From Enoplosus armatus (lineage: Eukaryota > Chordata > Actinopteri > Centrarchiformes > Enoplosidae), in the NCBI RefSeq assembly GCF_043641665.1, contig NC_092203.1, positions 1,178,001-1,242,000 of the forward strand: 64,000 nucleotides of DNA, given 5' to 3'. Shown here in pieces: positions 12,161 through 24,356 of this stretch. Made by a program: the position numbers and the translations under genes. Under the pieces are notes generated by a model, which was given only the letters and a program-made list of their open reading frames with translations, did not search any database and was not told the DNA's origin. Within the stretch, counting starts at the first letter, position 1. Each line of letters begins with the position of its first letter.

Positions 12161-12954
12161 TTTGGGTTTTTTTTTTTTTCGTTTGTTTTTTTACCAAAAT
12201 GAATAAAGTATCTGGGCTCAAGCTCAGTTAAATTTGACTCCAATTTTGTATCACCTAAATATATTTACACTGAGTTATATAGAGCTGAAATCCGTCCTCC
12301 TGTCCCATTAGACTCCATTCTACTGGAGTAGAAAATTGGTGATTTTGTTAGCATTGAACAACTGCACTGCCAGCGAGTGTCCGATACTGTGAGACCCAAG
12401 CTGTTGCTGAATGCTTACAAAATCCTGGTTACATCTTTATACTTATATAACTTAGATTTAGAATATAGACAGAATACCGCAGGATCATGTTTCAGGCTTA
12501 TTTCCGCCTGTATCTGTGTCCACAAACAAAGCTCCTGACCTTGACCACATCGTGCACTCTGATGGCAGTATGTGTACTCTGTAGCTGTTTATAGGGGAAA
12601 CACAGGAATGCCATAGTACGTTTTTTGTTGCTGGATATTGGTGCGTGGCATTTCAGCAGGAGTGTAGGAGCTGGATTCACTGGCTGTGGTTTGTTTCCAG
12701 CCAACATAACCTAAAGAAAGAGTGGGATAGACGTAATTTGTGACATTAAAAACAGCATATTATGTTGTAGATTACAGTACACCTTTCTTTTAGCAATGCC
12801 ATTACAGCATCCGTCTGATATTATCACTACTATACTATATTTTTCATATCATCAACAAATCCAAAATGACAATGACAATAACGTGTTAGTCCGTCTCTTA
12901 ATCCTCTCCGACTTCCCTACCCTGTTTGTGCCTTCCAGCCCCAAGGCCACTGGT

Positions 12955-13140
12955 TTCTACTGAGATAGTAGAAAGATAGAAATATATGGTTTCATTTTTA
13001 GGAGTCAAAACAGTTTCCCAAAACAGCTGGTCGCTGTAGCTTTTATCAAACGTTACTCAAACAGGAGGAAATAGTGAATTTGTTTGGGACTATTTTCAGA
13101 GGCGGATTAATCCACATTTGGTGCCCTAGTGAGTATTTGG
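12955..13140 (-). repeat. GGATTAATCC interspersed repeat, copy C (inverted)
   Basis: This is the reverse complement of copies A and B: CAGGAGGAAATAGTGAATT, then ACTATTTTCAG and GGCGGATTAATCCACATTTG. It is the best-preserved 3' part of the family in the window, reaching an AAACAGCTGGTCGCTGTAG block. Confidence 0.7.
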
Positions 13141-14299
13141 GGCAGCAGGATGGTGTATGTGGGATTGAGTCAAAATAAACTACAGTGTTACAATGTTTTA
13201 TTTAAGTATAGTTTGTTCAGTTGGCATAGAGATAGATATATAGATGAAAAACTTGATTCGTGGCTGATCAGGGTTGGGGTTAAATGTGGTTAAATTCCCT
13301 TTAATCTCCCAACTTTGGTGTGACAGATTGTGAATACCTTCTTAAGATATTGTATTTGTAATGTAAGAGGAAAAAAGTAGTTTGGGTGGGATCTTGGATG
13401 GAGTGTACAGAGAGGAGACTGGAGGTGAGGGAACTTTAGCAGAAGGATGCTAACGTCACGCTAACATGTTTGAAACATCCTCATGAGAACAACTGGCAGC
13501 AACTGGATCTAAAGACCTTACGAATCTTTACATATCACACACTGTATGATTTTATCTGCCGACTGTCCCAGACTGGAACACAATGAGTCTTATTCGGTCC
13601 CGTCAGTCATGTGTGCGCGTGGACAAGATGGGGGGACGGATTGTGAAGGTTTAACAGAAAGGTCTGTCAATGAGAACTACATTTGTTTCTTTCTGTGTGT
13701 TGTGTGAGTTCAGACTGAGGATAAAGGGCGCACGGTAGTAATATTTTTCCTGCCTCTCCTCGTTTAAGATAAACTTGGGACCATGTCGATAGCAAAACCC
13801 CTCTGTGCTTCCCTTTAACTTTAGCCGTATAGAATGTCTGAAGTACCTTTTGTCGGTCACAACCCAAGGCCAAACCATAATACCCCAGAGGTCAATAATT
13901 GACAGAGATCATTATGGAAAGTTTAATGTCCTCTCTCAACGGCGCTGGTTAATGTGTCAAAGTTGTGAAAAGAATTTAACTTGTTGTTCAACCTGGTTCC
14001 CAACTGCTGGAACCTCACAATTCAAAAGTGAAGTGAACCAAAAAGAAAACAAGTAGTTGTACTTTTGTGAACAATGAAATACAAACGGTATCATTTCAGG
14101 AAGACCATTAATGATAATTGGGTGTTTAAGTCCACCGGTCAATCTGTAGCTTTCATGTATGTTCAAAGTACAGCGGAGATGACAGATATCTGGTGTGTTT
14201 ATGGACTGAAAAGACCACTGACTGAACATGAATATAAGACATCAACAGCCTGAACAACCAATGACCCGGCAGTGTGTCCCGAAAGTACAGTTTTGAATG

Positions 14300-14405
14300 C
14301 CTTGTCAAAGTGTTTGATCTGATGACGGTGCTAAATTAAAGGTCAGGGGTCATCGAAACCATTAGAAACCATCCTGCGGGGGCTCATGAGTAACCATCCT
14401 AGGTT
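14300..14405 (+). repeat. fragment of the GCTAACATGCT-type repeat 3' half
   Basis: Words TGATCTGATGACGGTGCTA and AACCATCCTGCGGG match the downstream half of the repeat at 44750-45000 (GGCCTGATGACGGCGCTAGA) and the family consensus as I remember it. Confidence 0.5.
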
Positions 14406-14514
14406 TACACTCGCTGCGAAGTGTTGGGTGACTGACAGCCTGCTGCTAGAGGGGCAACAAAATAATTATTGGATAATTATGTAAATCCTGAATCTGACTT
14501 ATGCATTAGGATAA

Positions 14515-14695
14515 GTCTGGTGACACCAAACGTGGATTAATCCACCGCTGAAAATAGTACCCCAACAAATTAACTATTTCCTCCTGTTACTAAAAACTAC
14601 AGCAGCCAGGGGTTGTTAGGAAATGAATGTTTCGCTCATTGGTTGGTTTGAGTCCTGTTGACAGAAAGAAAAATCTAGAATAACACAAGTCCAGT
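14515..14695 (+). repeat. GGATTAATCC interspersed repeat, copy B
   Basis: Same orientation and block order as copy A: GTGGATTAATCCACCGCTG, GAAAATAGTACCCC, ACTATTTCCTCCTGTTAC. Confidence 0.7.
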
Positions 14696-17252
14696 GTGGT
14701 AGTCTTGCTATTCGGTGATGTCGCTGAATAGCAAAACGTGTGCGATCTCTTTCTGTGTTACTGATTTGCCCGCATTTGTGACGCCCCGTTGCCGATACAC
14801 TTCCCTCAAGTGAATGCTTTTTTTTTTTTCTTTGTAGGACTCATGTCACCCAATCCCCTGAAGGCAGGACGTGATGTCACGACAGAGCGAAGGTGGGAAC
14901 TGGATAGGGCTACTTACGTTTCATCGGGCTCCTTCACTGTCGCCAATGTGCACATTTGGAAATAAACGGGACGCAGTGTGAACAGCGGGAAGTCAAGTGT
15001 GTGCAAAGTGGAATGCGGAAGTGAGTTTGCCCGCGTGATGGCCATTCAAATAAACCACAAAGCAAACAGAACCTGAGATTATTGTCTTATAAAGTGAGAC
15101 ATTTTTAGCTAACTGCCATCTGCCAATTGCTTGCGCCAGTACAGTTAAAGCAGAAGGTGTATATGGCCAGCTGCCGGTGTCGACTGTGTAACGCACACCC
15201 TCCCTATTAAACTTTCATTGTTTTGCTCTCCCGTCTGAGCCGCCAGCATGCCCTAAACCTGTTCGATGCAGATCACACGTCCTGACCGGCCACTCTCCTG
15301 ATGCTGTGGTGAAATATAGGGCCCCTTGCGAAACCTTGCGCTAGTTACAAATTAATCCGCATCTCACTCATATTTAGCTGCTGCTTTACCCCAGTACAAA
15401 GTTTAGCGCTCATTCCTTCCAATAATTCATGCAATGGTTAATATTTGAGCCAGATAGATAACCTGATGTACAGAATTAGACTCCGGCTCTTTGAACTGGG
15501 AGCAATTTAGCACTATAAAGGTTATGAAACTGGTCTCGTCGAGGTAAAGGCCCAGTGTTCAATCTCAGCTCAGAGCTGTTTCAAAGAGGAATCTCCTCTC
15601 TGAAGGGAACACTTCAGCATTGTGGAATCTGCCCTGTTTGCTCACCCGGAGCCAGATGATTGCGGTTTTAGCAGCAGCTAGCGCTGGAGCTATTTGTAGA
15701 CCGGAACAGCAGCATCTCAAAACCTTGTCCTCATAGTGTTTGAGGTCTCCCTTTACCTGATCCTTTCGGTGCTTTTTCTCTGTGTCTCTGCCATTGTATT
15801 ATTGTATTGAATGTACCCGTTTGATCTTTTGGACGTTTTATAGATGACACAGATGATATAGAATGATACTCATACGGCTAATAATGATAAAACAAAGACT
15901 CATTTAACCACAACCTGGACCTTGACCACTTCACTCCGAAGACTGGTGGGCGGTGACAGACTGAAGGGTAAAGGAAGTACTTAGTGTTTGAATCCAAATC
16001 GCAAACTGCAAGACGACAACCCCCCCCCCCACCCACCCGAAAACAAGTGTGCCTTGGTAGGCCGGAAGGTTTACCCATTGCTTTTTACTGGGTGGGACCA
16101 TGGGTGGGTTATGGAGTCCTAACCTTGAGTGTTTCCCCTCCATCTGACACAGGTATGAGTAAAGCAGAGTGATCCCAGTCCTCCGCGGCAAACAACCACA
16201 GAGCCTCGGAGGAGCAGCGAGGACCTCATATTAACACCCGTTGACAGGTAGAGCAGCAGCATTTGGCCGGACATGAGAGACAAAGGAAACACTGTGAAGC
16301 CATGATGTCCTTGAAGCGCAAGAAGGTGAAAGTGACACGGCACCACCCTGTCACAGCCGAACCGATCCTGCAGCCGTATAACGCACACAACCATTAACAG
16401 ACTCTCCGCTGGACTGATAAGGGAGCGTTGCGGTGTAAATCAGGAGGCCCTGCTCAATCCTGGACTCACTATTGTTCATTACAATAAAAAATAGACTTGG
16501 CAGCACGAAGCTGTGCTTGAAAAGGTCCCCCCCCAATCACCATGAAAGACGTCATGCCCAGTCCAGGTACCCAGAAGTCTTGAAAACGACCTCAGACCAG
16601 TGGCCCTGGCAGAACGGACGGGTCGTAGACGAATCAGAGTAGCGAGAGTCATCAAGCTTCTGTTGTGACGGCAAAAAAAACCCCCCCAAACAAACTCATC
16701 GTCACGGATCACCAGTCAGTTGCGCACAGTGTCAACAGAGTGTGTTTTTAGAGGAGGGCAATCCCCCTCTGGCCTGCCCTTCACCTGTCTCCCTGTTGAA
16801 AATGGCAGCATGTGGTGGGATCAGTCGTCGTGCTAAAGGGACCGACTGACCCAATGTCAGTGCTTGCGCTTTATGGACAAAAAGCAGCAGATCCTGCACA
16901 ATCACATTGCTTCTGATGTCCCATGTAATACACCGTGAGCTGCGCATTGGGGTCACAGACGTCCTTCTCCAGGGCCGGAGCATGCAGCGGCCCGCCAGCG
17001 CTTCACGTGTGCAGAGAGGGAAGGCGAGTTGTTCCCAGCATGCTCTCTTGACTAATCTGCTGCGGGCCGCATGTTTGTGGCGAGGCTTCGAAGAACCATA
17101 CTCGAAATATTTCTCCGTCGCACCGCGTTTAAACCCTTGGCTTTCATCTTCGGCCGTGGTTTTCCTTTGCACGTCATCTAACCAGACACCAGAGGCAGAC
17201 AATAGGTTTTTGTTTTCTACTGCTTTTCATGTTGTAGTCTTCTGGAAAACAT

Positions 17253-17275
17253 GGGGGGGGGGGGGGGGGGGGGGG
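17253..17275. repeat. poly-G tract
   Basis: An uninterrupted run of about 23 G. It is one of many long poly-G/C runs in the window and has G-quadruplex potential. Confidence 0.9.
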
Positions 17276-18330
17276 CTTTTATTACATTTTATTCCAACTT
17301 TTATGCCACCCCCCCCTCCCACTGCCTTGAGCTGAGCCTAACACGCTCAACATTATCCGCACCGCACTTGCTCATTTCTGTGGTTTTAATGCAGTACCTA
17401 AAGCACTTTGAATTGCCCCAAATAGATGCCTGGATTCTGTTTAGAAAAGAAACACTGGCCCCGGGGTTTGAGACCCAGGTCCTCAGGTCCCCAGCGCCGC
17501 CCTCCCGCCCTGACGTGGCCACAAAAAAAAAAAAAAAAAGGTAGTCCACAAACCGATGGGTGACCTACGTCCACGTGTGGTAAATCATATCGAGATGCAG
17601 CACCGTCTTGAGTTACTGTCGCTCGTTAGAAAACCTGACAGCCAATCACATCGTGACATGCCAATACAACTTGTGACTTGTGAAGCGCTAGCGTAGTCGC
17701 TTTGGGTTTCGCTGGGTGAACGGGGTAATTAACCAGGCGAACCTGGTGGAATTTGTTCAGGTTTCACTCATGGACAGACGTGTCCTGCAAGAGGAGTCAC
17801 CTTGTCCCCTGCAGAGCATTGCATTGCAGCTCTTCCCCCTCTTCCTCTTCCTGCCCCACCCCTCCCCCCGCCTCCCCTCACCTCCTTACAACTACTTCCT
17901 CTTTGCGTCTGCATGACTACATCCACACTACTACTACTACTACTACGACACCTGCACAGCCAGTCCTTGGCTCTGCTGCCTCCACGTGGGACTGAGGGTC
18001 ACACTGACCTCTGGAGGTTTGACATGGAAGCAAAGGGGACGTCGGTCATGTTCCCACGACTGCTTCTCCGCTGCATATTGCAGTTTTCCCCTGCAAGGCC
18101 GTCCCACGAGATGAGCTGCAGTAGTCTCCACCCCCCTCCCCCCTGTAGATCACCTGAGTGGTGAACCAGGAAATAAGGACTGCGGCAAGTGTAGTGTCCT
18201 TCGAATGCTCACCTTCAACTTTAGACCGTCTCAGCCGTGCATGCATTCTCTGCATACCATAAAATAGCATCTGACAGGCTGATTATAATAAGAATCAGCT
18301 CATTGGCCAAATTCAATCATGCTCGTCCGT

Positions 18331-18361
<31 letters not shown>

Positions 18362-18484
18362 CACACACTGTATGAAATTCATCTTTTTTTTCCCTCCACA
18401 GCTTCTCATCATACTGGCACGTGTCGGCTCAAGACAGTAAGTCTGAGGACATGCTGCACTGTCATTGGAGTAAAGATCCTGCAG

Positions 18485-18528
<44 letters not shown>

Positions 18529-18610
18529 AGAGGTCTTTTTTTTATATATACCAGCATGAAAAGTGTTATTACTCGCAACAGGACATTTCCACATACAAGA
18601 CGGAATATAT

Positions 18611-18647
<37 letters not shown>
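18331..18647. repeat. cluster of three (CA)n microsatellites
   Basis: CA tracts at 18331-18368, 18486-18523 and 18612-18647, all in the same orientation. The spacers between them do not look alike, so this does not appear to be a tandem duplication. Confidence 0.9.
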
Positions 18648-18650
<3 letters not shown>

Positions 18651-19052
18651 AGAGAGACAGAGTGTCAGATTGCAGTGGGCGCCTCCAGAATGAGGCTGTG
18701 TCCTCCAGATGTCACCGATGACGGAAAAGTACCGTCACCCCCGGTCGGACCATCGCATCCTTCTCCGGGAGAGGGGATTAAATGATTAGCCCGTCCCCAC
18801 TTTTTCGTCCGCGCTCTTCCCTCCAGTTCCTGCCCTCCGCGGCCGCTCCCGCCTCGCCGAGAAAACTGCTGACAGGGGAGGACACTCTCTCCGGCTCCGG
18901 CTGCACGAGTGGGGAACGGGTTCACGGCGGGGTTCACACCGGCAACCGAAGGGGCCCTTCTTATCTTCTTGGTGATTCAGTATTGCACTTTCATGACGCC
19001 AGGGCGCTCGTGAGATCAAAAAAAGAAACAGACCTCCTGACATTTGTATTAT

Positions 19053-19114
19053 AAATTTGAGGTCTCAAGCCAAGCTGAGATGACCCTGATGACATCACCA
19101 TGACATCATCTGGG
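19053..19114 (+). repeat. palindromic CRE-like repeat, copy 1
   Basis: It shares AATTTG, GTCTC, CCAAGCTGAGAT and GATGACATCACC with a copy at 56785-56855. Its core (19085-19114) is a near-perfect inverted repeat built from TGACATCA-type half sites. Confidence 0.6.
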
Positions 19115-20309
19115 TAATTTATTGTTTTTTGTTTTTTTTCCCCCCAGACCTGACAGATCCCACCCACAGCCTCGGGAAACTGTTCTCACCGGCCCGAGTG
19201 GGACTCCGTCCTCATGACAAGTAAACTGAGCTTCACGTGTAAAATTAGCGAGGTGGCCCTTTAACTCGAGGTCCACTTCCCGGAACTTTCAACCCCCGTT
19301 TATCAGCAAACTGGTCAGTCGCCGCGCCGACGTCAGCGACAGCCGAGCCGCCTTCAACTTGCTGATGAAGCCCATGAGGTGCTTTAAGTCAAGTCAAGAA
19401 CCACTTTTGGTGGACCCTTCCCTGCGGCCCCGGCTGACCGAGGGGCCCCACAAAACAACAAGAACCATGAGCTTATTTGTCAGAACATTTTACATTACTG
19501 AAATAAAAATACTTCTTCCTGTCACATGAAAACATGTTTCACTGTTGAGTCATGACAGTTCCTTTTGATAAAGGCTGGAGTACCAACAAGGCCCCACAAG
19601 TCCTTGGCATGTTTCAGATGCCTATGAGTCTAAAAATATGTAATATTTTAGTTTTAAAAAAAATATCTAATAATGTCGTATATAATGACATAACACTCAC
19701 AGGGGCCGTTTTACTGCAGAACAAGTACTTTCACTTTTGATGCTTTCAGTACATTTTGTTGTTAATACTTATGTACTTTTACTTAAGTAGGATTTTCCCA
19801 TCACTGCCGTATTACCTGCTCTCGGGGCCCTGCCAACAACAACAAATCAGCAACAAATCTGGGGCCAGGTGGTGATCTAGCACAAGACGAACCGCATGCA
19901 TCGCACAGAGAGCAGGAGGACTTTTAATAGGGGATTCGTAGGGGCCCTGCAGCAGGTTAATCCGGCCCCGCCTTCGCTTAGCTTTAATGCACTTGATTCT
20001 AAGGTTTAAACCGGCCTCTACATAAATGATTGAAAAGGCTCCCGATTCCGGGGATTCGCCCACGCTTGCTTAGGCCCCGGGGGCCACCGAATCTCTGACC
20101 CTGGTCCCCGTGTTTGACGAGAACGAGGCGGCTTTCAGTTTTTACGGCCGCAGCTTTGTTGCATTTGCATTATCGCTGCCGTTTCGGCGTTTAGATTTAG
20201 TATAATCCCCGTGGAGAAGCGGAAGATGCTTTCAGGTGGGATTCATTACGGAGAGCGCAGTGCTGTGAATGTGACCTTCCTTCCGACTTGATGAATGAGG
20301 CCTGTGCCT

Positions 20310-20355
20310 GAGTGTGTGTGTGTGTGTGTCTGTGTGAGAGAGAGAGGATGTGAGA

Positions 20356-20388
<33 letters not shown>
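20310..20388. repeat. (GT)n-(GA)n-(CA)n composite microsatellite
   Basis: A GT tract, a short GA-rich spacer and then a CA tract. The two outer arms are complementary and can fold as a hairpin or cruciform. Confidence 0.85.
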
Positions 20389-20390
<2 letters not shown>

Positions 20391-20734
20391 TATTGGGTTG
20401 TCAGCAGTTGAGGTGATGCCTGCAGAGGCAGCGTGTCTGCCACCTAGTGAGTGTCAAGCTGCACTGCATGTCACCTGGAAGCCTGACAAACTGCTCCGCC
20501 TGCTGAAAGACATCTCAAATCTGCAAAGATGTGCATTGCTTTTGATCATTTTAAACACCTTCTGCTTCAGAATGCTACTTAGAATTCTACCTCCTCAAGG
20601 CAGGCTGCGTGCTTTGCATATGTTTTGCATCCACGCTTGCGTTTGGGAACGCTTGTGGCGTCCTCGTGGTGCAGTTTTAAGTGGAAAAGAAAGAGATTTC
20701 TTACTTTTCAGCTTATCCTCCTAAAGTACCTGTC

Positions 20735-20794
20735 TACACCAACCAGCATGTGGCAGTAATTCACCTATAAACTGGCTGCCAACTAGTAGTAGTC

Positions 20795-20825
<31 letters not shown>

Positions 20826-21023
20826 TGTGTGTATATGTATCAAATTATTATTATTATTATAGTATGATTATAATTATTATTCTGGTCATTTAATGTTGTC
20901 CTTATACATACTCCACTACAGTAGGTGGCGGTATGCAGCTATACATGTTGGTTTGCGATCCGCCATTAAACACGAAGAAGAAGGAGAAGAAGAAGAAGAA
21001 GAAGAAGAAGAAGAAGGAGGAGG
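20735..21023 (+). repeat. GTGGCGGTA...(GAA)n retroposon-like tails
   Basis: Two partial copies are present. The first (about 20748-20785: GTGGCAGTAATTCACCTATA, then GCTGCCAAC) is followed by an AT microsatellite. The second (about 20918-21023) reads GTAGGTGGCGGTATGCAGC, then CCGCCATTAAACACGAAG, and ends in a (GAA)n tail. The order core-(GAA)n resembles a LINE/SINE-type 3' tail common in fish genomes; I cannot name the family with certainty. Confidence 0.6.
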
Positions 21024-21117
21024 GTCCTTCGCTGTCCAAAGTGTTCCAATGAGCTGAAGACTTAAACAGACGTGGACTATAATTCGTATTTAGTGAAAGT
21101 GCAATTTCAGGACAGCT

Positions 21118-22887
21118 ATGGACGTAGCGCTGTATCTGGTAGCTGCTGCTGTCCTCATTGTCCTCATTTTGTTTGCGCTGAAGGTGCGGGGGAAAGCGCA
21201 GGAAGGTAGGAGAGCTAAGTTCAGGTTGGCCCGCCGGTGAGCCGACGTCAGTGTGTGTCAAGCTTGACGTGCGTGTTTGCGCATTCACTCTCGACTTCTT
21301 CTTCACTTCTCGACATTTTCGAATTTTCTTTGACGTTACAGTAAATGTTTAAGCAGCGAGAAGAAACCGCGGCGAGTCCAGCGGAACACTTTCCAGCTGT
21401 GGTTCGCTAGCTAGCTAGCTAGCTACTATTTTTATGGCGACGTCAGCTCGCGGCTGTCACAAACTACGGGGGCTGCAGTGGGCCATATGAACCTGCGTTG
21501 TCTCCTCATTTGTCGTTGAAGCCCAGCCGTTCAATTTCATCCGCACACTAAAAGCAAAGTTACTGGGGACACAAAAAAGTTGCCGAATCTCCTTTGGTGA
21601 TACTTGCTGCCTATCTTTCTATTTCTGAGCTATTTTTAAAACGTTGTTTACTTTATTCCTGCATTAAAAGTATGCAGGCTGTATTTTATATCTTTTTGCA
21701 TATGATACCTAAACTCAATGTATTCTCCTGCCACAGTTTTTTTTTTTTTTTTTATGTCTTCTAATTATATGAATTGATTTAGGATCATTTTATTGTGGTA
21801 AGGATAACTAGTCTCATTCCAGTCTCAGTGCCCAATGTCATGTACTGATCTGACACCAGTGCTGTTCTCCTGTTCTCTATGCAGTTGTCACATATGTAAA
21901 GTGTGTTTCATAGGCAGCAGTATGATATGTTGTGTGCCCTCTGCATGCCCAGCTGATGTGGAGCAGCGGAGGGATGTCATCCAGGCGGCGGGGCCCCCTC
22001 AGCGGGCGGCAGAGGAGCGAGGAGCCGGCATGCCGCGCAGGAGGAGGAACTTTGCGGCGGTGATGGCGAACAGACGGCCGCAGAGAGAAGCCGTGGAATA
22101 TGGTAAACGCTGTCAGTTATAACTTTGTGTTTGAGCTGCTCATACTAGACTGCTGTCAGGGGTCATGCTTACGTTTTGCACACGTTTTGCCATTGCTTTC
22201 AGAGGAGGAGCGCGCGGTGGAGGAGGAGGAGGAGGAAGAGGTGGAGCAGCAGAACTTCCAGCCGGCGGCAAAGGTCGGAGCCAAGAAGCAGAGGAAGCTG
22301 GAGGAGAAGCAGGCCAAGAAAGCCCAGAGAGAGGTGAGCGGTGTGGACAACGATGTAGACTCAAAGCAGACCCTCTGATGTCTTTTTTCATTTTTTTGCA
22401 TTGCGCTGGTTTGTGTATGTCCAGGTGGAGATGGAAGAGAGGGAGGAGAGGAAGAGGATGCAGGAGCTCAGGGAGCAGGAGAGACGGCAGGAGGAGGAGC
22501 GAGAGCGACTTCTGGAACAGAAACAGGTCTCGCGCTCCTCTCAGCAGTTTCCTCTCTGTTTTTGTTTTTTTGTGTGTGTTTGTTTGCACGAGGAGATGCT
22601 GAGACCCTTTGCTGGTGTTCATTCAGGAGGAGGAAGAGAAACGGGCCAAAGAGGACCAGGAGAGACGGGAGGAAGAGGAGTACTTAAAACTCAAAGCCTC
22701 CTTCGTCATAGAAGAACAGGGAGAGGAGGAGCAGCTCTCTGAGGACCAGGTCACTTCTCTGCTGTTTTCCATTTTCTCTGTAATATGTCACTGTAATATA
22801 TTTCAAATATAATAAAGCGTCTGCGTTGTTTACTCTCAGTCACGCAACCTGCTGCAAGAATTCATCCAGCACATCAAGGTGAGAGCT

Positions 22888-22930
<43 letters not shown>

Positions 22931-23535
22931 CAACCGGTACTGAAGTGTCTAAATACGGCGTATTAAACGGCGTCCCCTCTGTCCCCCTCTGCAGAGCACT
23001 AAGGTGGTTCTCCTGGAGGACTTGGCTTCTCATTTTGGGATGAGGACGCAGGACGCCATCAGCAGGCTGCAGGACCTGCTGGCTGAAGGCACCCTCACAG
23101 GTTAGCGTGGCCAGGGCTGGTTATGGATGACGCTCCCCAGACTGCACACAGATTCCACAAGCTCTTACTCTGAGGATAAGATGTTCCCGCGTCTCAGCCC
23201 CCTAAATGATTTCAGCGCTACACTTTGGGCTTTAGATTTATTTTTAAATAAGTTCATTGAAATAATCCAGATTTGTAGATATTAAAAATAATCAATAGTT
23301 GCAGCCCTATCTACCTCCATCCTTTACATGCTACCTTTTTATAATCACATGCTGTATTTTGATGTTTCCCGCAGGAGTGATCGACGACAGAGGGAAGTTC
23401 ATCTCCATCACTCCAGAGGAGCTGGACTCAGTGGCTCATTTCATCCGACAGAGGGGCCGGGTGTCCATCACGGAGCTGGCCCAGGCCAGCAACTCTCTGA
23501 TCAACCTGATGCCAGAGAGCCGCAGCGCCGCCTGA
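21118..23535 (+). CDS. ddrgk1: DDRGK domain-containing protein 1 (UFBP1)
   Basis: This is an ER-membrane adaptor of the UFMylation pathway. It works with UFL1 to conjugate UFM1 to substrates and supports ER homeostasis and ER-phagy. Eight coding exons (21118-21205, 21953-22102, 22203-22333, 22425-22526, 22627-22749, 22840-22878, 22995-23100, 23375-23535) total 900 nt (299 aa), against about 314 aa in human. The N-terminus is a membrane anchor ([16 protein letters not shown]). A basic region and a long charged, Glu/Arg-rich coiled coil follow ([17 protein letters not shown] to [14 protein letters not shown]). The C-terminal winged-helix/PCI-like domain contains [17 protein letters not shown] and the name-giving VIDDRGKFI at about residues 248-256, then [20 protein letters not shown]. 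The start is the first ATG after a GAA-repeat tail. Confidence 0.97.
21405..21424. repeat. (GCTA)n microsatellite
   Basis: Five GCTA units, self-complementary, in intron 1 of ddrgk1. Confidence 0.85.
22891..22928. repeat. (CA)n microsatellite
   Basis: CA tract starting 12 bases after the exon 6 donor of ddrgk1 in a short intron (116 bases). Confidence 0.95.
23265..23309 (-). repeat. short copy of GGGCTGCAACTA-type teleost repeat
   Basis: On the minus strand it starts AGGGCTGCAACTATTGATTA. I know this start from a very common fish repeat, of which a longer copy lies at 62288-62437. It sits in ddrgk1 intron 7. Confidence 0.55.
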
Positions 23536-24302
23536 TGGACAATGGGAAAATAGTAACTCTCACTCAGCACATACCGGACTGCTCTTCTGCTACTAGCTGC
23601 CGTTTGGCGCCGCGTGATGTCACTGCATAGTGACATCAGGGTTCAGTGGCCTTTATACACCACTTGGTGTCAGGCTTCTGTTTGATTCAGCTAGAAGTTG
23701 AGATTAACGAACTGTAACTACCCTCATCAACATGACAAGCAGTGACTCAGCATTGTTGTGAAACATCAGTAAAACTTGGGGGGAAAAAAAAAAAGTTTTA
23801 GATTCCTATTTTTGTCCCATCTTGTGAGTTTGGTCTTGTTCACTGTGACTCCTATGGTGATTACGTCAGGCGTCCACCACCTACGTCTTTCTACCCTCTA
23901 GTTCCGTCCATCCACAAGATGCAGTGTGGGCAGAGTATGCTGCCAGATCTAGCTTCTCACATTTGCCTTTCAATGTACTATGTTTATATAACATACTATG
24001 GTATATATGGTGATATTTCCCAAAATGTCAGAACTGTTCCTTTTAAATATGCATTCGATTAGACACTTTAAATATGTGGCAGCGTTATAGTCCTGTAGGA
24101 TCAGCACGGGACCTGGTGTGGGGCTAGTGTTAAAACATTATGCAGCAATTTTACCTTAAAATAACAGCTTAAATATCATTAAGATGGTACACTGAGATTT
24201 AAGGTGGAAGATACTGAAATCAATCAACCTTTCCCCCCTATATGTGCAAACAGATGGTCCCCCCATTTCAAAACGATAAATCACTCAACTCCGAAAAATA
24301 AA
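23536..24302 (+). other. ddrgk1: ddrgk1 3' UTR with poly(A) signal
   Basis: About 760 bases of non-coding sequence after the ddrgk1 stop, reaching a plus-strand AATAAA at 24297-24302. No other AATAAA is apparent between the stop and this site. The 3' end abuts that of the convergent THAP gene. Confidence 0.65.
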
Positions 24303-24312
24303 GTGTTTTATT
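24297..24312. promoter_or_regulatory. back-to-back poly(A) signals of convergent genes
   Basis: A plus-strand AATAAA (24297-24302, for ddrgk1) and a minus-strand AATAAA (24307-24312, 45 bases after the last THAP-gene stop) are separated by four bases. Cleavage 10-30 bases downstream of each would make the two 3' UTRs overlap. Confidence 0.65.
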
Positions 24313-24356
24313 TAAAAGCAATAAAAGTGCACACTATATTCATAATAATAATAATT

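Larger units (their letters stand above)
6863..21117. other. gene-free block with decayed repeats
   Basis: About 14 kb between the head of atp1b1 and the head of ddrgk1. I see no exon chain, RNA gene or conserved protein motif on either strand; the open frames here are short and low in complexity. The block contains microsatellites, three copies of a GGATTAATCC-containing repeat, GCTAACATGCT-type repeats, a fold-back copy of a common fish repeat and a palindromic CRE-bearing element, each listed separately. Distal enhancers cannot be excluded by reading alone. Confidence 0.6.

Noticed and set aside
16732..17335. Open frames of 156 aa (minus) and 142 aa (plus) in the gene-free block
   Set aside because: No recognisable domain, no convincing splice partners and overlap of both strands; most likely chance frames in GC-rich sequence.
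18409..18693. Frames of Cys-Val and His-Thr repeats
   Set aside because: These are translations of the CA/GT microsatellites.
22140..22622. 160-aa minus-strand open frame across ddrgk1
   Set aside because: It is the antisense shadow of the Glu/Lys-rich ddrgk1 exons (Leu/Ser/Pro-rich mirror).
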